In this document: in pieces, positions 47,971 through 59,730 of the stretch
How positions within the stretch are numbered: position 1 is the stretch's first letter
Layout: every line of letters starts with the position of its first letter
NCBI GenBank assembly: GCA_050084515.1
Contig: CM114274.1
Location: forward strand, 38,316,001 to 38,380,000
From: Blasia pusilla
Lineage: Eukaryota; Marchantiophyta; Marchantiopsida; Blasiales
Reading direction: 5' to 3'
Length of the DNA stretch: 64,000 nucleotides
The notes under the pieces: model-generated
The model's input: only the letters and a program-made list of their open reading frames with translations
The model's database searches: none
What the model was told of the DNA's origin: nothing
Translations under genes and position numbers: made by a program

Positions 47971-50900
47971 ATGGCGGTCGCGATGGCAGCAGAATGGAGC
48001 CAGCTGAAGGACACGTTTTACAGGAAGCTGGAGATGTACACGATGTGCTGGTCGAGCGTGGATCTCAACCGCCACAGAGTGGCATGCGCCAAGTTCGGTG
48101 GCCCGATCGCCATCATCCGCGACGACTCCAAAATCGTCCAGCTGCGCTCCGAATCCGCCCGCGCTAAGCTCCTCATCTTCTCCGCCTCCGGCGTCCTCCT
48201 CCTCTCCACTCTCTGGGACCGCTCCGGCGGCCGCCTCATGGGCATGGGCTGGACTGACGACGAGGTCCTCCTGTGCGTCGTCCAGGACGGCACCATCTAC
48301 CGCTTCAACATCCACGGCGAATTGGCCGATCGCAAGATCACCTTCGGCAAAGAGGTGTGGGAGCAAGGGGTGGCCCATGTCATCGTCTACGGCACCGGCT
48401 TGGTCTGCCTCACGGGAGCAAACAAGCTGTTCGCACTGCTCGATTTGGACGATCCGCAGGAAATTCAGCTCGCAGACCCCAATCTGGAAGAGCCCCCTCA
48501 CTGTATGACGGTGGTGGAACCGAGCGTCACCGAGTCTGGGCATGTGGAGGTTTTGTTGGCCGTGGCTTCTACCATCCTCACCGTCGATGCTGATGGGGTT
48601 CACGACAATGGGCTGCTGATGGGGCCTTATAAGAAGATGGCTTTGTCTGCTTTTGGAAAATGCCTCGCGTGTTTCACTGACGATGGGCGATTGCTGGTGC
48701 TTTCCACTGACTTCTCCAAGACTTTGCTCGAATTCCATAGCCAGGTGGGTGCCTGCCTTCCTGTCCCCCCCTGCATTCACAGCTGCTGTGAGAAGACTCT
48801 GCTCACTTCCGTACCTCTCTGATGGCTGCCTGCCTGCCTTTGTGTCTGCATTCAAACCTGCTGTGACGAGACTTTGGTGGACTTTCCATGGCCGGATTGC
48901 TTCCTTCCTCCTGCCATATCTGCTGTAGGGAAACTCAATAGAGCTGCAGATTCGAGACACTGTTGATAACATGTCACCTTATAATTATCCTCATTCCGCC
49001 CCTCTACGTCAGACCTTATTGCTCCTGAACAAGGGCCCATGACCACTTGGTTCTCCAAGAGTCAGAATGTTTTCTCAGGCATTCTACCGGCTTTCTGGTC
49101 AGCTGGCAAGCTACACTCGCCCACTTGTGCATTAGGGGAGTTGTGTAAGTTTAAAATTTTGCAGCCTTGTCTCACTCGAGTCTGGGGCAATGGGCGGAAT
49201 TCTCCAGAGTTCTCATGATAATTTTTTTGATTTTGTTCTGCAGGCAACTACGTCACCAGACCAGATGGTGTGGTGTGGATTGCACAGTGTGCTGCTGTAT
49301 TGGACGGACAGTTTGATGATGGTTGGCCCATTTGGTGATGTCGAAAGATATCCTTACGATGAGCCCCTGGTTCTAATACCTGAATGTGATGGTGTTCGGA
49401 TACTTTCTAATACCTACATGGAGTTTCTTCAGCGAGTACCTGACTCCACTGTCTCGATATTTAAGATTGGCAGCACAACGCCTGAAGCACTACTGTATGA
49501 TGCTCTTGATCACTTCGACCAGCGTAGATCCAAGGTGAAAGCAAACATGACAATGTATCAGGACTGCACTGTCCTTTTCTGCTTTCGGAGAGAAATTATA
49601 GAGTAAAGTCGTCCACACGAGTCTGGAAGAAAATTTCATGTTTTTAATGCTGAGGAGTTGTCATTCTGCACGTGACTTTCCTGTTTGTATGTCTGCTTTC
49701 TGGAGAGAAATTATAGAGTAAAGTCGTCCACATGAGTCTGGAAGAAAATTTCCTGTTTTTAATGCTGAGGAGTTGTCATTCTGCACGTGACTTTCCTGTT
49801 TGCCCCTTGAGTACATGCAAATATTTTATTCTCCTTGTCAAAAAGTAAATTTCCTAAATACGTGATGAACTGGAAATGCAGCACAGATCTAAGAAGACTC
49901 ATGTGTATGGTAGCTTGCTATTGTGCTCTTTTGTTCACCATACTAGCATGAGCACTGGAGTGTGCAGTACACAGAGGACTCTAGGCCACTGAAGGAAGTT
50001 TTGTAACAGAGATCTCACAGTACTCTTGGATCTCATGTGTGTAACAACCAGGCAGATGAAAATATCAGATTGATTGTCTCACAACTTCATAAAGCCGTAG
50101 AAGCCTGCATCGATGCTGCTGGTCATGAGTTTGACATATCACAGCAGCGCACTCTCATGCGGGCTGCTGCCTATGGTCGAGCATTTTGCAGGTAGTCCAA
50201 TATGGTGGTCCATGGATTCATACTTTGTTGCAACACAAAAAGTCGTTCTTTAGGGCCCTTAGAGCCTCTCCTAAGAGTGTAACGCAATGCCTGTGATCAG
50301 AGGTTAGGATGTCTACTTCTACTCTCATAATTGTATCTCCTTGGTAAAGTGTTATATCAGACACCCATATGGTTGGAGTGGTTGAGTATTCGCTAACATA
50401 GACCCATCGATCTGTTTGTGACAGTGAATTTCCGAGGAACAGATTTCGCGACATGTGTAAAACGCTGAGGGTTCTAAATGCTGTGCGAAGATTCGAGATT
50501 GGTATTCCTTTAACGATCCAGCAATTGGAGGTATGGATTGAATTTCAGAGCGTCTGTCATCAAATTTGGTCGTGTGGCCTAAATTCCTTCCCACCTTTCA
50601 AGTTGAGGCGTGTCACAGGTCTCTTACTGAGGAAATTTACCACCACAAAAGATCTCATCTACGTGTTTCGGAAAAAGGAGATATATTCTTCTCCTCTGTT
50701 CCACACTACCTGTTTATAACGAGGAAGTCCTGTGAAAAAAATGTTCTATATCTCCAAGGTCATCTTTGTGCATGGTAAAACTGTGAAAATGCAGATAAGT
50801 TTCAACTTCAATAAGTGGATTTACTCCACATGCTATACAAATAATGAATAAAATAGTGGATTGTTTGGTTCTAATTGCAGGAGCTCACTCCACCTGTACT

Positions 50901-53900
50901 TGTCGCCAGGCTCATAAATTCTCATAGGCACCTTCTTGCTCTGCGCATCTCAGAGCACCTCGGTCTGGGCCAGGTCAGTACTCATCGACTATATATATTC
51001 ATGGAAGTACACCAGGGCCATAGACGTTCTTTTTCTTCATGTATTTCATGCTTGTGGAGACTATCAAATTATTAGCTATGCTAACAGATGACATGTGTGC
51101 TTCTGGTCATAATCAGGAAACAGTCCTCATTCATTGGGCCTCTGCAAAAATTGCAGCAGCAGCTGATGTTCCAGATGGAATGCTCCTGGATATGCTAGTC
51201 GAGAAGGTGAACACAGATCTCATGTGAAATTGTTTTGTTGGCTCAGGAAAAACTGTGTTGCAACCCTTTGATGTCATCTCGTAACAGGTAGTCACCTGTG
51301 TGTTTGCCACTGGGTCTCACTGAAATTTCTTGCAATAAACTTCAAGTTGTTGCCTCATGCAAGTTTAAGATAAGTGCCATAACCAAATGGTCGGTGATCG
51401 CTTACAGCTGAAAGTCTCTCCCATGATTTCATATGCGGCAGTGGCAGCAAACGCGAACAGAAAGGGTCGCCGAAAGTTAGCAGCCCTTCTGCTTGATCAT
51501 GAACCCCGTTCATCAGAACAGGTGCTGATATCAGCTCTCAACAAGTGTCAAAGTGTTGCAAAGACTGCTTTTCTCATGTCAGTGAGTTGATTTTTTGTGG
51601 GGACTCAATTTTGGAGAAAGAATCTGTGGCATTTTGAGTTGAACCCTGCATGAGATGAGGTCACGAGCAGCAGTTGTTTCCTGATTTCCAACAGGTTCCC
51701 CTTCTGGCAAGCATGGGTGAAGAAGAGAGAGCACTGGTGAAGGCCATCGAAAGTGGTGATACAGACCTTGTCTACTTCACCATCTTTTACATCTGGCGCC
51801 AAGTATGTTTCTACTTTTCAGATAATTTCCCAGGGTTTAGGTTTTGTCTGTGCAGCTGGAGCCATGTAGTTGTTGAAGAGTGTGTTTATAGAATACGGGC
51901 TTCATTTTGTCCTGTCACCCAATATGTGTGTCTTGGGAACCCTGTTTGTCCTTGCTTTATCTGATTCGACAGACAACTTTCTGGTATGGACAATTGTCCC
52001 GGTGCTCATGTGTTTTTATGCAGAAAACAACAACGGAGTTTTTTCGCATCATTCAAATAAGGCCTGTTGCCCGTGATCTGTTCATCGCATATGCAAGGTG
52101 ACCTTTGAACCAATTTAGGAATTGAGAAGTTGTCATATCCAGCTGTATCTGGGAGAAAATTAGTGATATGTTGTTATTGGATGAACTCAATCGAATAACC
52201 TCAAGATGAACAGAGAACTCAAACTTGTTTTCCAAATGTCCTCATCTTGTCCTCATCTAGTTTCACAATCTACTGGTGTATGTCTTCTGATTGGGAGTCC
52301 ATCCAAGTGGCTGTTTACAGGGAGAGCGAGCCAGAGTTATTGCGGAAGTTTTACGAATGTGTCGGGCAACCCCAGGTGTGGCCTGTGTACTACTGATATG
52401 ACTCGTGGGTTGTATGAAGCAACTTCTTGCTCTAATGATTCTACGAATTGGGCTTGCTATAAAATTGATGGGAAGTAACAGCTTCAATGACCCAGGGAGG
52501 GTGTGTGGACTATAATGATTTAAGTTTTGAGCTTTGTGAAGTTTTTACTTGCTGTGAGAATGAGTTCTCACACTGGGCTTGGAAGCAATTGAGTTTCAAT
52601 GTTGGTTCTATTGTTGCTACATAATGTCTAACCACATCATTTGGTGCCTATGTGGTAGGGTGCAGCTGAAGTATGTTTAAGAGAGTCATGGGGCTATGCC
52701 CAGAGCATCGTTGTCCGCCAGGGTTCAGCACTGCAGGGACCAAGAATAAAGCTTATCGAACAAGCTGTGGACTTATATGGACAAACAAAAGAGAACTCAT
52801 TTGAAGCAAAAGCTGCGGAAGAGCATGCGAAGTTGTTGAAGTAAGATTACAAATTTTATTTTCTTGTGTAGACTGATTGTCTCTCTCATTCTCAAGCTGC
52901 ATGACAGGTCCTATTGCTACTCTTTGTGGTAAAAATTAGATGATTTCGCTAGGTGGAAGTCATGTATGTCTAGATTTCCAATGATCAATGCAATTCTTCA
53001 CTTCCTGAAGTAAAGCTTTTCTCATCGATCTTGAAAATGTTGTCGTTGCCATCAGCCCTGACTCTAGAGTTCTAGTATCTTTCTGACATGACCTATTCAT
53101 GTATCTGCATGATTTGTCTTAGCTTGGTATGCGACAAGTAAGCACACGTTTTCAAAGTGAAGATTATCTGATAAAGAGAAGCACCTGTAAGCAGTAATGT
53201 TTTCCTTCATGCGAGTCCTATCCAGTCAAAAACAACACTTGTGACTCGTGCTGAAAGAGGGTTTGATTGCTGTGGAGATCAGGGTGCAGCAGAATTTAGA
53301 AGCAGCCACAGGGCAACCAATTTTTGTGGATTCCAGTGTTAGTGACACAATTCGGACTTGCATTACACTTGGAAATAATAATGCTGCCCAAAAAATCCGC
53401 ACTGATTTTAAAGTAAGTTGCCACTTTTCCCTTATTAAACAAAGACTTATAGCAGACGGATTTGAGACATGTAGAGTTTGTGGAATTTAGTCTCTGAATT
53501 GCTACTTTTTCCTTCAATTCATGACACAGAGGCTGTCATGACTTGATTTCATTATCCTGAAAGTATTGATCCTTTTCGGGAGCTGTCATGAGGAGATCCG
53601 AGTTCCTTCTTGAGAGAGTTTCGCACACTTAGTTGGGAGATGATTATTATTAATAAGGTTCCCCTGATTGTGTGGGGTCTTCAATCGAGATTATGTGGGG
53701 GAAACTAAGGTTTTGTTTCTTCCAGGTCCCTGACAAGAGATTCTATTGGCTCAAAGTTCTTGCACTTGGCACAACAAGGAATTGGGAAGCATTGGAGAAA
53801 TTCTCCAAGGAGAAGAAGCCTCCCATTGGTAATGATTGTTTTCCAAATCTCCGGCATTAGAGTGGGCTCGCTTGGGATGAAACATGTAATAGAATATTGA

Positions 53901-54520
53901 GGTTTTCTGGTTCTCATGGGTGGGCAGCTGATGCATCAGTACGCAAGCCGTGGCTAAAAAAATGGGGCAGAAAGAAAGATCTCTTTTTTAACACATTGGT
54001 ATCATCTCATCTTCCACAACTCTGATGGTTGTGGCGATTCTATGTGTGGACAGGTTACAAGCCCTTTGTGGAGGTGTGCATAGAAGAGGATGAAAAGGAG
54101 GAGGCGTTGAAGTACATAGTGAAACTCTCAGATTCTCAGGATAGGGCAGAGGTGAGGTCTTCTGCCATGTTGTCATTGGATCTAGATTCTCCCCAACTGT
54201 TGCATCTGCCATAAAGTCGAGAAGCTATGTCAAGTTCAGAGTTTGTTCAAGCATTCAAAGACACACCCATCTCCTGCAATTCCTCACACTGTAGATGCAG
54301 TTGACGAATCAATCACTTGTGCTCACTAGTCTCTCGTCAACACGTGCAGGCGTATGAAAAACTAGGGATGTCAACTGAGGCGGCCACTGCAGCTGCACAA
54401 ACAAAGGACAGTGAGATCTTGGGTCGTCTGAAATCAACCTTTGGTCAGCACTCCCCAGCTGGAGCTCTGTTCGATACTTTGCGAGATCGGCTCTCCCTTC
54501 CTGGCGGCGGAGGATCATGA
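47971..54520 (+). CDS. VPS16: VPS16 / VACUOLELESS1, HOPS and CORVET core subunit
   Basis: VPS16 is a class C Vps core subunit of the HOPS and CORVET tethering complexes that drive membrane fusion at vacuole and late endosome; Arabidopsis VCL1 is essential for vacuole formation. Fifteen exons: 47971-48744, 49244-49534, 50052-50191, 50425-50530, 50881-50973, 51117-51206, 51408-51521, 51695-51802, 52024-52097, 52321-52375, 52659-52840, 53283-53412, 53726-53828, 54054-54151, 54350-54520. They sum to 2529 nt (842 residues), all GT-AG and in phase; the family is about 840-860. The N-terminal half has the Vps16_N beta-propeller region ([38 protein letters not shown]). The C-terminal half has the helical Vps16_C region ([48 protein letters not shown]). 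The start has a good context after a purine leader. No defects are seen. Confidence 0.96.
49579..49802 (+). repeat. 114-bp tandem duplication across the exon 2 end / intron 2 of VPS16
   Basis: Two copies with few differences start CTGCTTTCGGAGAGAAATTA (49579) and CTGCTTTCTGGAGAGAAATT (49693). Both lie in the intron 49535-50051, so the coding sequence is unaffected. High identity implies a recent event. Confidence 0.9.
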
Positions 54521-57133
54521 CAAATATAGCAATGGGTGCAGTGTATGAGTACAAAAACAAACAATTTTTGCTTGCGCTTGTGAGATATGTAGATCCTATT
54601 AGTCCATGCCCATCTTGGGAAAGATATAGAACACTTCTCAGCTCGTCCAGAGAGCTTTTGTGTATTAATAGATAGTACGGAACAAGCACTCTAGGTCAAG
54701 GTACATCATTGCTTGATGAACTCTCTTTGTGTCCTTGAAACTCAAATGGGAGTACAAAAGTCCATCATGACCGTTGGCTCATGAAACGTTTCCTCGAGGT
54801 GAACCGCATTTATATATTTGATTCAAGTTCCACGCAAGTCTTCGTTCAAGTTAACCCTCCATGGATGCCCATGGAAGCTAAGGTTCCCTCATGAAAGACG
54901 TTTCTCCCTCCAACTTGGGGTGGGGGGACGTTTCAAAACATATTTACCATAAACCTAAGTATTGATAGGCTTTACCAAGTGAGGTTCAGTGGAGTCAAAC
55001 ATAATTGTCTTAGACCCAAGAAATGAGGAATGACTCTCATATACTCTCTTGGGAGATCATAATATTGTCTTTCAATATCATATTTTCCCTCTCCATGGAT
55101 CAAGTGAGGTGAAAGTTTGGGGTGACACTTTTGGAGTGGGTTTTCTACCCAATTAGATGCATTGAAATCATGTCAAAGGAAAAGGGTATCATATGGAAAC
55201 CACATGAAGGATGGATGGTGCCTTCACTACTAGTATACATGTTGGATGAGGTAATATTTGATTACACAATCCCCATTCTAGACATAATATAATACGTATA
55301 GTCTCGATATTTCATTCAAGATGTGTGTGACAAATAAAATGTTGACAAATTCAATCATAGGTTAACATCATTGTTACCTAATTCTAGATCCAGGGGTTTT
55401 GCCCATGCATGCTTATTGGATGTACAAATCATCTCTACTATTATGGGCAACCACTACTCGTTTTGCTGCAAGATAATGTAAGCAACCCTTTTTTTTATTT
55501 GGCTTCTTTTCTTCTTACAAGTTTTCTTGATAATACTTGTAGGGTTGGAATCTTGAGGGGCCACACGAAAAATGGGAAGTGTATTAAATTTTAAAAGGGG
55601 ATGTGGATCTTGTGGGAGTTATGTTCAAGTTAGAGGATTAAAATTCCCTTTTTTTGGTGTATAGCATTGGAAACCTAGTAGTGTATTGCATACTAGTGCT
55701 TTTGTATTGGTAGACATACAAAGACCCTCGGCTCAAGTGTTGGACTATAGAGACATATGGACTTGAGAGAGTCCATATGTCTTGGAAAAGCTAGAAGGAA
55801 AAAATTGGAAGATCCTTCCTGCAAAGAAAAGGCTCATAAAGATGCAATCATATGTTTAAAATCACATGCATGGAACTAGAATTCAGTAGAGATCTAAAGA
55901 GGATTTGTGTGCTAGGAATTTCCATAGCCAAAGTCCTTTCAGAATGAAATCAAGTTAGTGTTGTATCCAATGTCTTGACGAGAACTTGAGATAAAATTGA
56001 TTCACAGACAGTTATAGACAACTATCTATTGAAAAGTAACTGTCATCTTATTGGAATGAAAGGGAGAGAGTTTTTGACAGTGAGAATTGATCAAAAAATT
56101 ATTACAACTTTCTACTAAAAAATGTTAGCCTATGGCAAAGTCGTAGGAAGGTAAAACTACTCCTTGGCAATCATGTTTGTATTATTACCTCCACACATCA
56201 CTTTGACTTTCTACAAGCAAGACCATAGGAGCTCAATGCTTGCCAAAAGGTAAGATTTAAAAAAGAATTGCGCTGGTTGTAATTTTATTCGTGACTTTTT
56301 ACTCCATCAGTTTTATATGTTTCAACAAGAGTTCTAGTGAGTTATGATAATAAATTACGGTCACATAGACATCAATCGGATCCTCTTTGAAGATTCTACT
56401 ATTTATGCGCAATTCCTACTTATCCACATGCTTGCACGGAGAGAAGCTTGAGATGGCGACAAATTTCTTGCTTGAGATTAGAACTCAAGCAAGAAATGAG
56501 TAAGTGAGATAGAAATGATAGAGTGAGAAATGAATAAAGCATGAAACTAGACTCTTCTTAACATATGTGCTCACTATGTTAACTTTGTTCAATGATTTAG
56601 GTTCAACCTAAATTTTCCTCATTAGATAACTTTGATTTCGAAAATTTATGGTTTTTTGAGACAATTACTTATTCTTTTTGTATTTTACATTTTTTTCATA
56701 CTTCGAAATTCCTTCAAATTCTACAAATATCTGTGATATTCATAAGATAATAGATGTAAGGTGCAAAGGCAAAAACTTGTCGAAAAAGTAAAGAGAGAAA
56801 ACAAATACTCTAGAAAAATTTAAATAGAAAGGAGATACTTCAATGTGACGTCAAAGCTTCTTATATAACCACACCGATCCTAGTTGACAAAAATATCGGT
56901 TTTGGGGAAACTCCTATGAAAAATATTATGGAAGTTTATACGTATCATCAAGTTCAATTTGGAGTTAATTGAAATTGTCTAGATTGGACATTCATTGAGT
57001 ATAATATACACATTGGTCATGATGGAAACATAAGAGTAGAACTTTATTATCTCCAATGGCTTTGAATGCCCATTATTATCGAGAGCAGGCTCTTATTGCC
57101 TCTCAGGACTCCAAATTAATTAATGCGTTTGCG
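54521..57133. other. VPS16 3' flank and AT-rich gene-free sequence with two small hairpins
   Basis: Two perfect short inverted repeats are visible: AGACATATGGACT at 55751-55763 with complement 55770-55782, and ATTTCTTGCTTGAG at 56463-56476 with complement 56484-56497. No gene is supported. Confidence 0.45.
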
Positions 57134-57136
57134 TTA

Positions 57137-57519
57137 GGGCCGGGTCGCATGCGACCCCAAGAAGCCACCCGCCGGCTGGAACTGCTCACCGGCGGCGGCT
57201 TTCCAGCCGATTCCTTCCAACCGGTTGCGAGAATACGACAAAAGAAAGCGACAAAAACGACAAAAACGGCTAGAACTGGGACCAGTTTTTTCAAATTTCT
57301 ACCGGCCCCAACGGCTTGTGGAGGTCGCGAGGACGCAGATCATTTCTTGCGCCCAATTTTTTTGGGCGCAAGAAAACCAAGGACTGCCAGATAAAACCAA
57401 AGACTCTCTTTGCAAATCACCGACTCCGGCCAGGACAAAAGATTCTGGACCGTCCGATGGAGATCTGCTTTAACAAGGACCAGCGTCGGTGCCTGACGCT
57501 GGCCCATGGGACCCGGCCC
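57137..57519. mobile_element. GC-rich MITE with PIF/Harbinger-like ends
   Basis: Terminal inverted repeats GGGCCGGGTCGCATG (57137-57151) and CATGGGACCCGGCCC (57505-57519) differ at one position. They are flanked on both sides by TTA (57134-57136, 57520-57522), the 3-bp duplication typical of PIF/Harbinger and Tourist MITEs. The 383-bp interior holds a 14-bp perfect hairpin with T5 loop (57343-57375), the palindrome GGGTCGCATGCGACCC at the left end and an 8-bp hairpin near the right end. No transposase is present. Confidence 0.7.
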
Positions 57520-57522
57520 TTA

Positions 57523-57769
57523 GAGTTCCGTTCAGCATTTAGGGTTCGATGCCCGTTAAGCCGACTCGGTCGCTCCCGAACGATGTGGTTCCGAGCTGTG
57601 GTTTGCGTGCACCGCGGTGAGCATTGAGACGTGGTTCGCGTTGCGTTGGGTGGCCCGTCGTGGTCGAGACTAAAACGCAGTGGGCGACCCGTCGTAGTTG
57701 GCAGAGACCGTGGTCGGGTTTCTGACGTAGTTCGCGTCTAGGACTGTCGAGGCCTGGGCCGTCGAGGCG
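57523..57769. other. GC-rich sequence next to the MITE
   Basis: Contains short repeated phrases such as GTGGTTCGCGT, GTAGTTCGCGT and GGGTGGCCCGTCGT/GGGCGACCCGTCGT. No gene seen. Confidence 0.35.
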
Positions 57770-58510
57770 AGGCGGATGTGCAAGTTCGGGTGTTCGATTT
57801 TTGCTTGAGTGGCAGCGGTAGGGTGCGATTTGAGGTGTGCAATTTTTGGGTGCGGTTTCGAGCACAGGTGTGTGATTTTGATTTCAGGAGTGGAATTTTA
57901 GAGTGCGATTTCGAGCTTGTGGTGTGCGATTATGGTGCGATTTTGTTGGGGTTTGGGAGTGCAATTTGAGTGTGCGATTTTCGAGGTGGTGGTGTGCATT
58001 TAGGGTACAATTTTGAGGTGGATGTGTGACTCTCGAGCTTAGGTGTACGATTTTTGGAAGTTTAAGGGTGCGAGATTCAAGGTGTGACATTTTCGAGCTC
58101 GCAGTGTGCGATTTTTGAGCTCGTGGGTACAATTTCGTTCGGGTTCGGGTTAGGGTGCAATTTCATTTAGGTTTAGAGTAGGTGCGACTGGGGGCAGGTG
58201 GTTGCAATTTTTCTTGCATTTAGGTTGGTTGCAATTTTGGTTGAGATTAAGTGCGACCGAGTAATCAATTTTTGAGCTCAATTGTGTGATTTTTGGCTAT
58301 TAAGGGTGGGAGATTTTGCGTGTGATATTTTTGAGCTTGTGGTGTGCGATCTTTGGCTCTTAAGGGTGCGATTTCATTTGGGTCTGGGTGAAATTTCATT
58401 CGGGTTTAGAGTAGGTGCGACTGGAGGCTGGTGGGTGCGATTAGATTGGTTGCAATTTTGGTTTTAGATTAAGTGTGAACGATTTTTCAATTTTCGAGGG
58501 GGGGCTTGAT
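57770..58510. repeat. Degenerate GTGTGCGATTTT repeat array
   Basis: Some twenty loosely spaced variants of GTGTGCGATTTTTGAGCTTG and GGGTGCGATTT recur at about 20-45 bp intervals. A larger period is also visible: GGTTTAGAGTAGGTGCGACTG with flanks occurs at about 58168 and about 58403, some 235 bp apart. Open frames on both strands here follow the repeat. Confidence 0.65.
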
Positions 58511-59540
58511 TACAAGCTTGTCTTACGTGTCACCTTACAGCGAAATCCAGTGTTTAGAGTCAGGGCGAGCAAGGCAGACTTGGATGATAGTGACAAGCAA
58601 CACAAGCTCAAAATTGACCCTTCGCTTGAAAATCGCACACTATGTGGCTAAACATTGAAAATCATAACCCCAAAATCCAGCGTTTAAGGTCGGGGCGAGC
58701 AAGGCGGACATGGCTGAAAGTGCCGGGTTCTCATTTAGGGTGCTGAGTGACCGAGTGTGCGATTTTTGAGCGAAGGCAGGTAGTTGATTATGGGCTTTGG
58801 AAGCCCGGCCACAAAGTCTACTGAGGCGACTAAGGATAGAGTTGAGCTCAGCTCAACTTAGATCATCACGAGATTGACCCATTTCCTGGTAATTTTCCAT
58901 TTTTCCTGCTTGCTTTCAAATGGATTTTTCAAAGAATGTAAGGATGAATCATGTCCAATCCCAGACATCTCCTCCCTTCTCAAGGTTGCATCCATGTACC
59001 CATAAAATTGAGTCTGCTGATTTAAGGAGAGCCTGTGAATATGTTTGAAGACCTGAGAAAATGTTTCAAGAAGTGGAGCCGTTCACATTGGGTTTATTAT
59101 CTCCTAACCCGGTTATAACATTAACCTCATAACCGAAGATACAACCACCCTTTTCCTTGTTCAGGCCTTATGTAGAAGAAAAACAAAAGCCAACTCAGAA
59201 AATACATCATGGAAAACACCGTGAAAAATTTACCAACATAGTTCTAAGCAACATACGGTATGACCTAGCCACGCGAGCAAAATAAAAAACATAATCCATA
59301 ACCAGATTGATGATGCAAAGCAAACATAGGTAGGTCACTACAAAACTTGCAATCAGGATCTTATAAGCACAATCACGATTATATAAAGGACCAAGGGTAC
59401 TTTTCACCTCCAATGTAGGGGAAATCAGGGGCGACAAAGTTGGGTTGGATTGAATTGCTAGAGATCCCATACCACACCCTTCCCAACAAACATTTTTCCA
59501 TGTTTGCAAAGTTGAAGGAGCAGGAATGCTCATTTTGTCT
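58511..59540. other. Gene-free stretch
   Basis: A short diverged duplication (AGTCAGGGCGAGCAAGGCAG and GGTCGGGGCGAGCAAGGCGG) lies at about 58558 and 58689. No gene was recognised. The first exon of the unknown gene downstream could begin near 59550, but this is not secure. Confidence 0.3.
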
Positions 59541-59730
59541 CTCTCTTAATAGACATGGGATACTCGGTTGTCACACCCTGTGCTTGGAGACTAAAATGTG
59601 TGAGACTTGGATCGGATGAATGTGTGGCAAGGTGCGAGGGGCACACTAGTATTTTTGTACATGAGCAGGGTTGAGGGCTGCTATGAGAAGCTCTATTACA
59701 AAATTTATGGATGGATTGTAGTTTAAGGAC

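Noticed and set aside
47902-48972. Long minus-strand open frame of 356 codons opposite VPS16 exon 1
   Set aside because: It is an antisense shadow of GC-biased codons in the real exon, and it runs on into the GA tract and intron.
57056-57865. Frames of 80-112 codons around the GC-rich MITE
   Set aside because: They span the element's ends and follow its base composition, so they are not genes.
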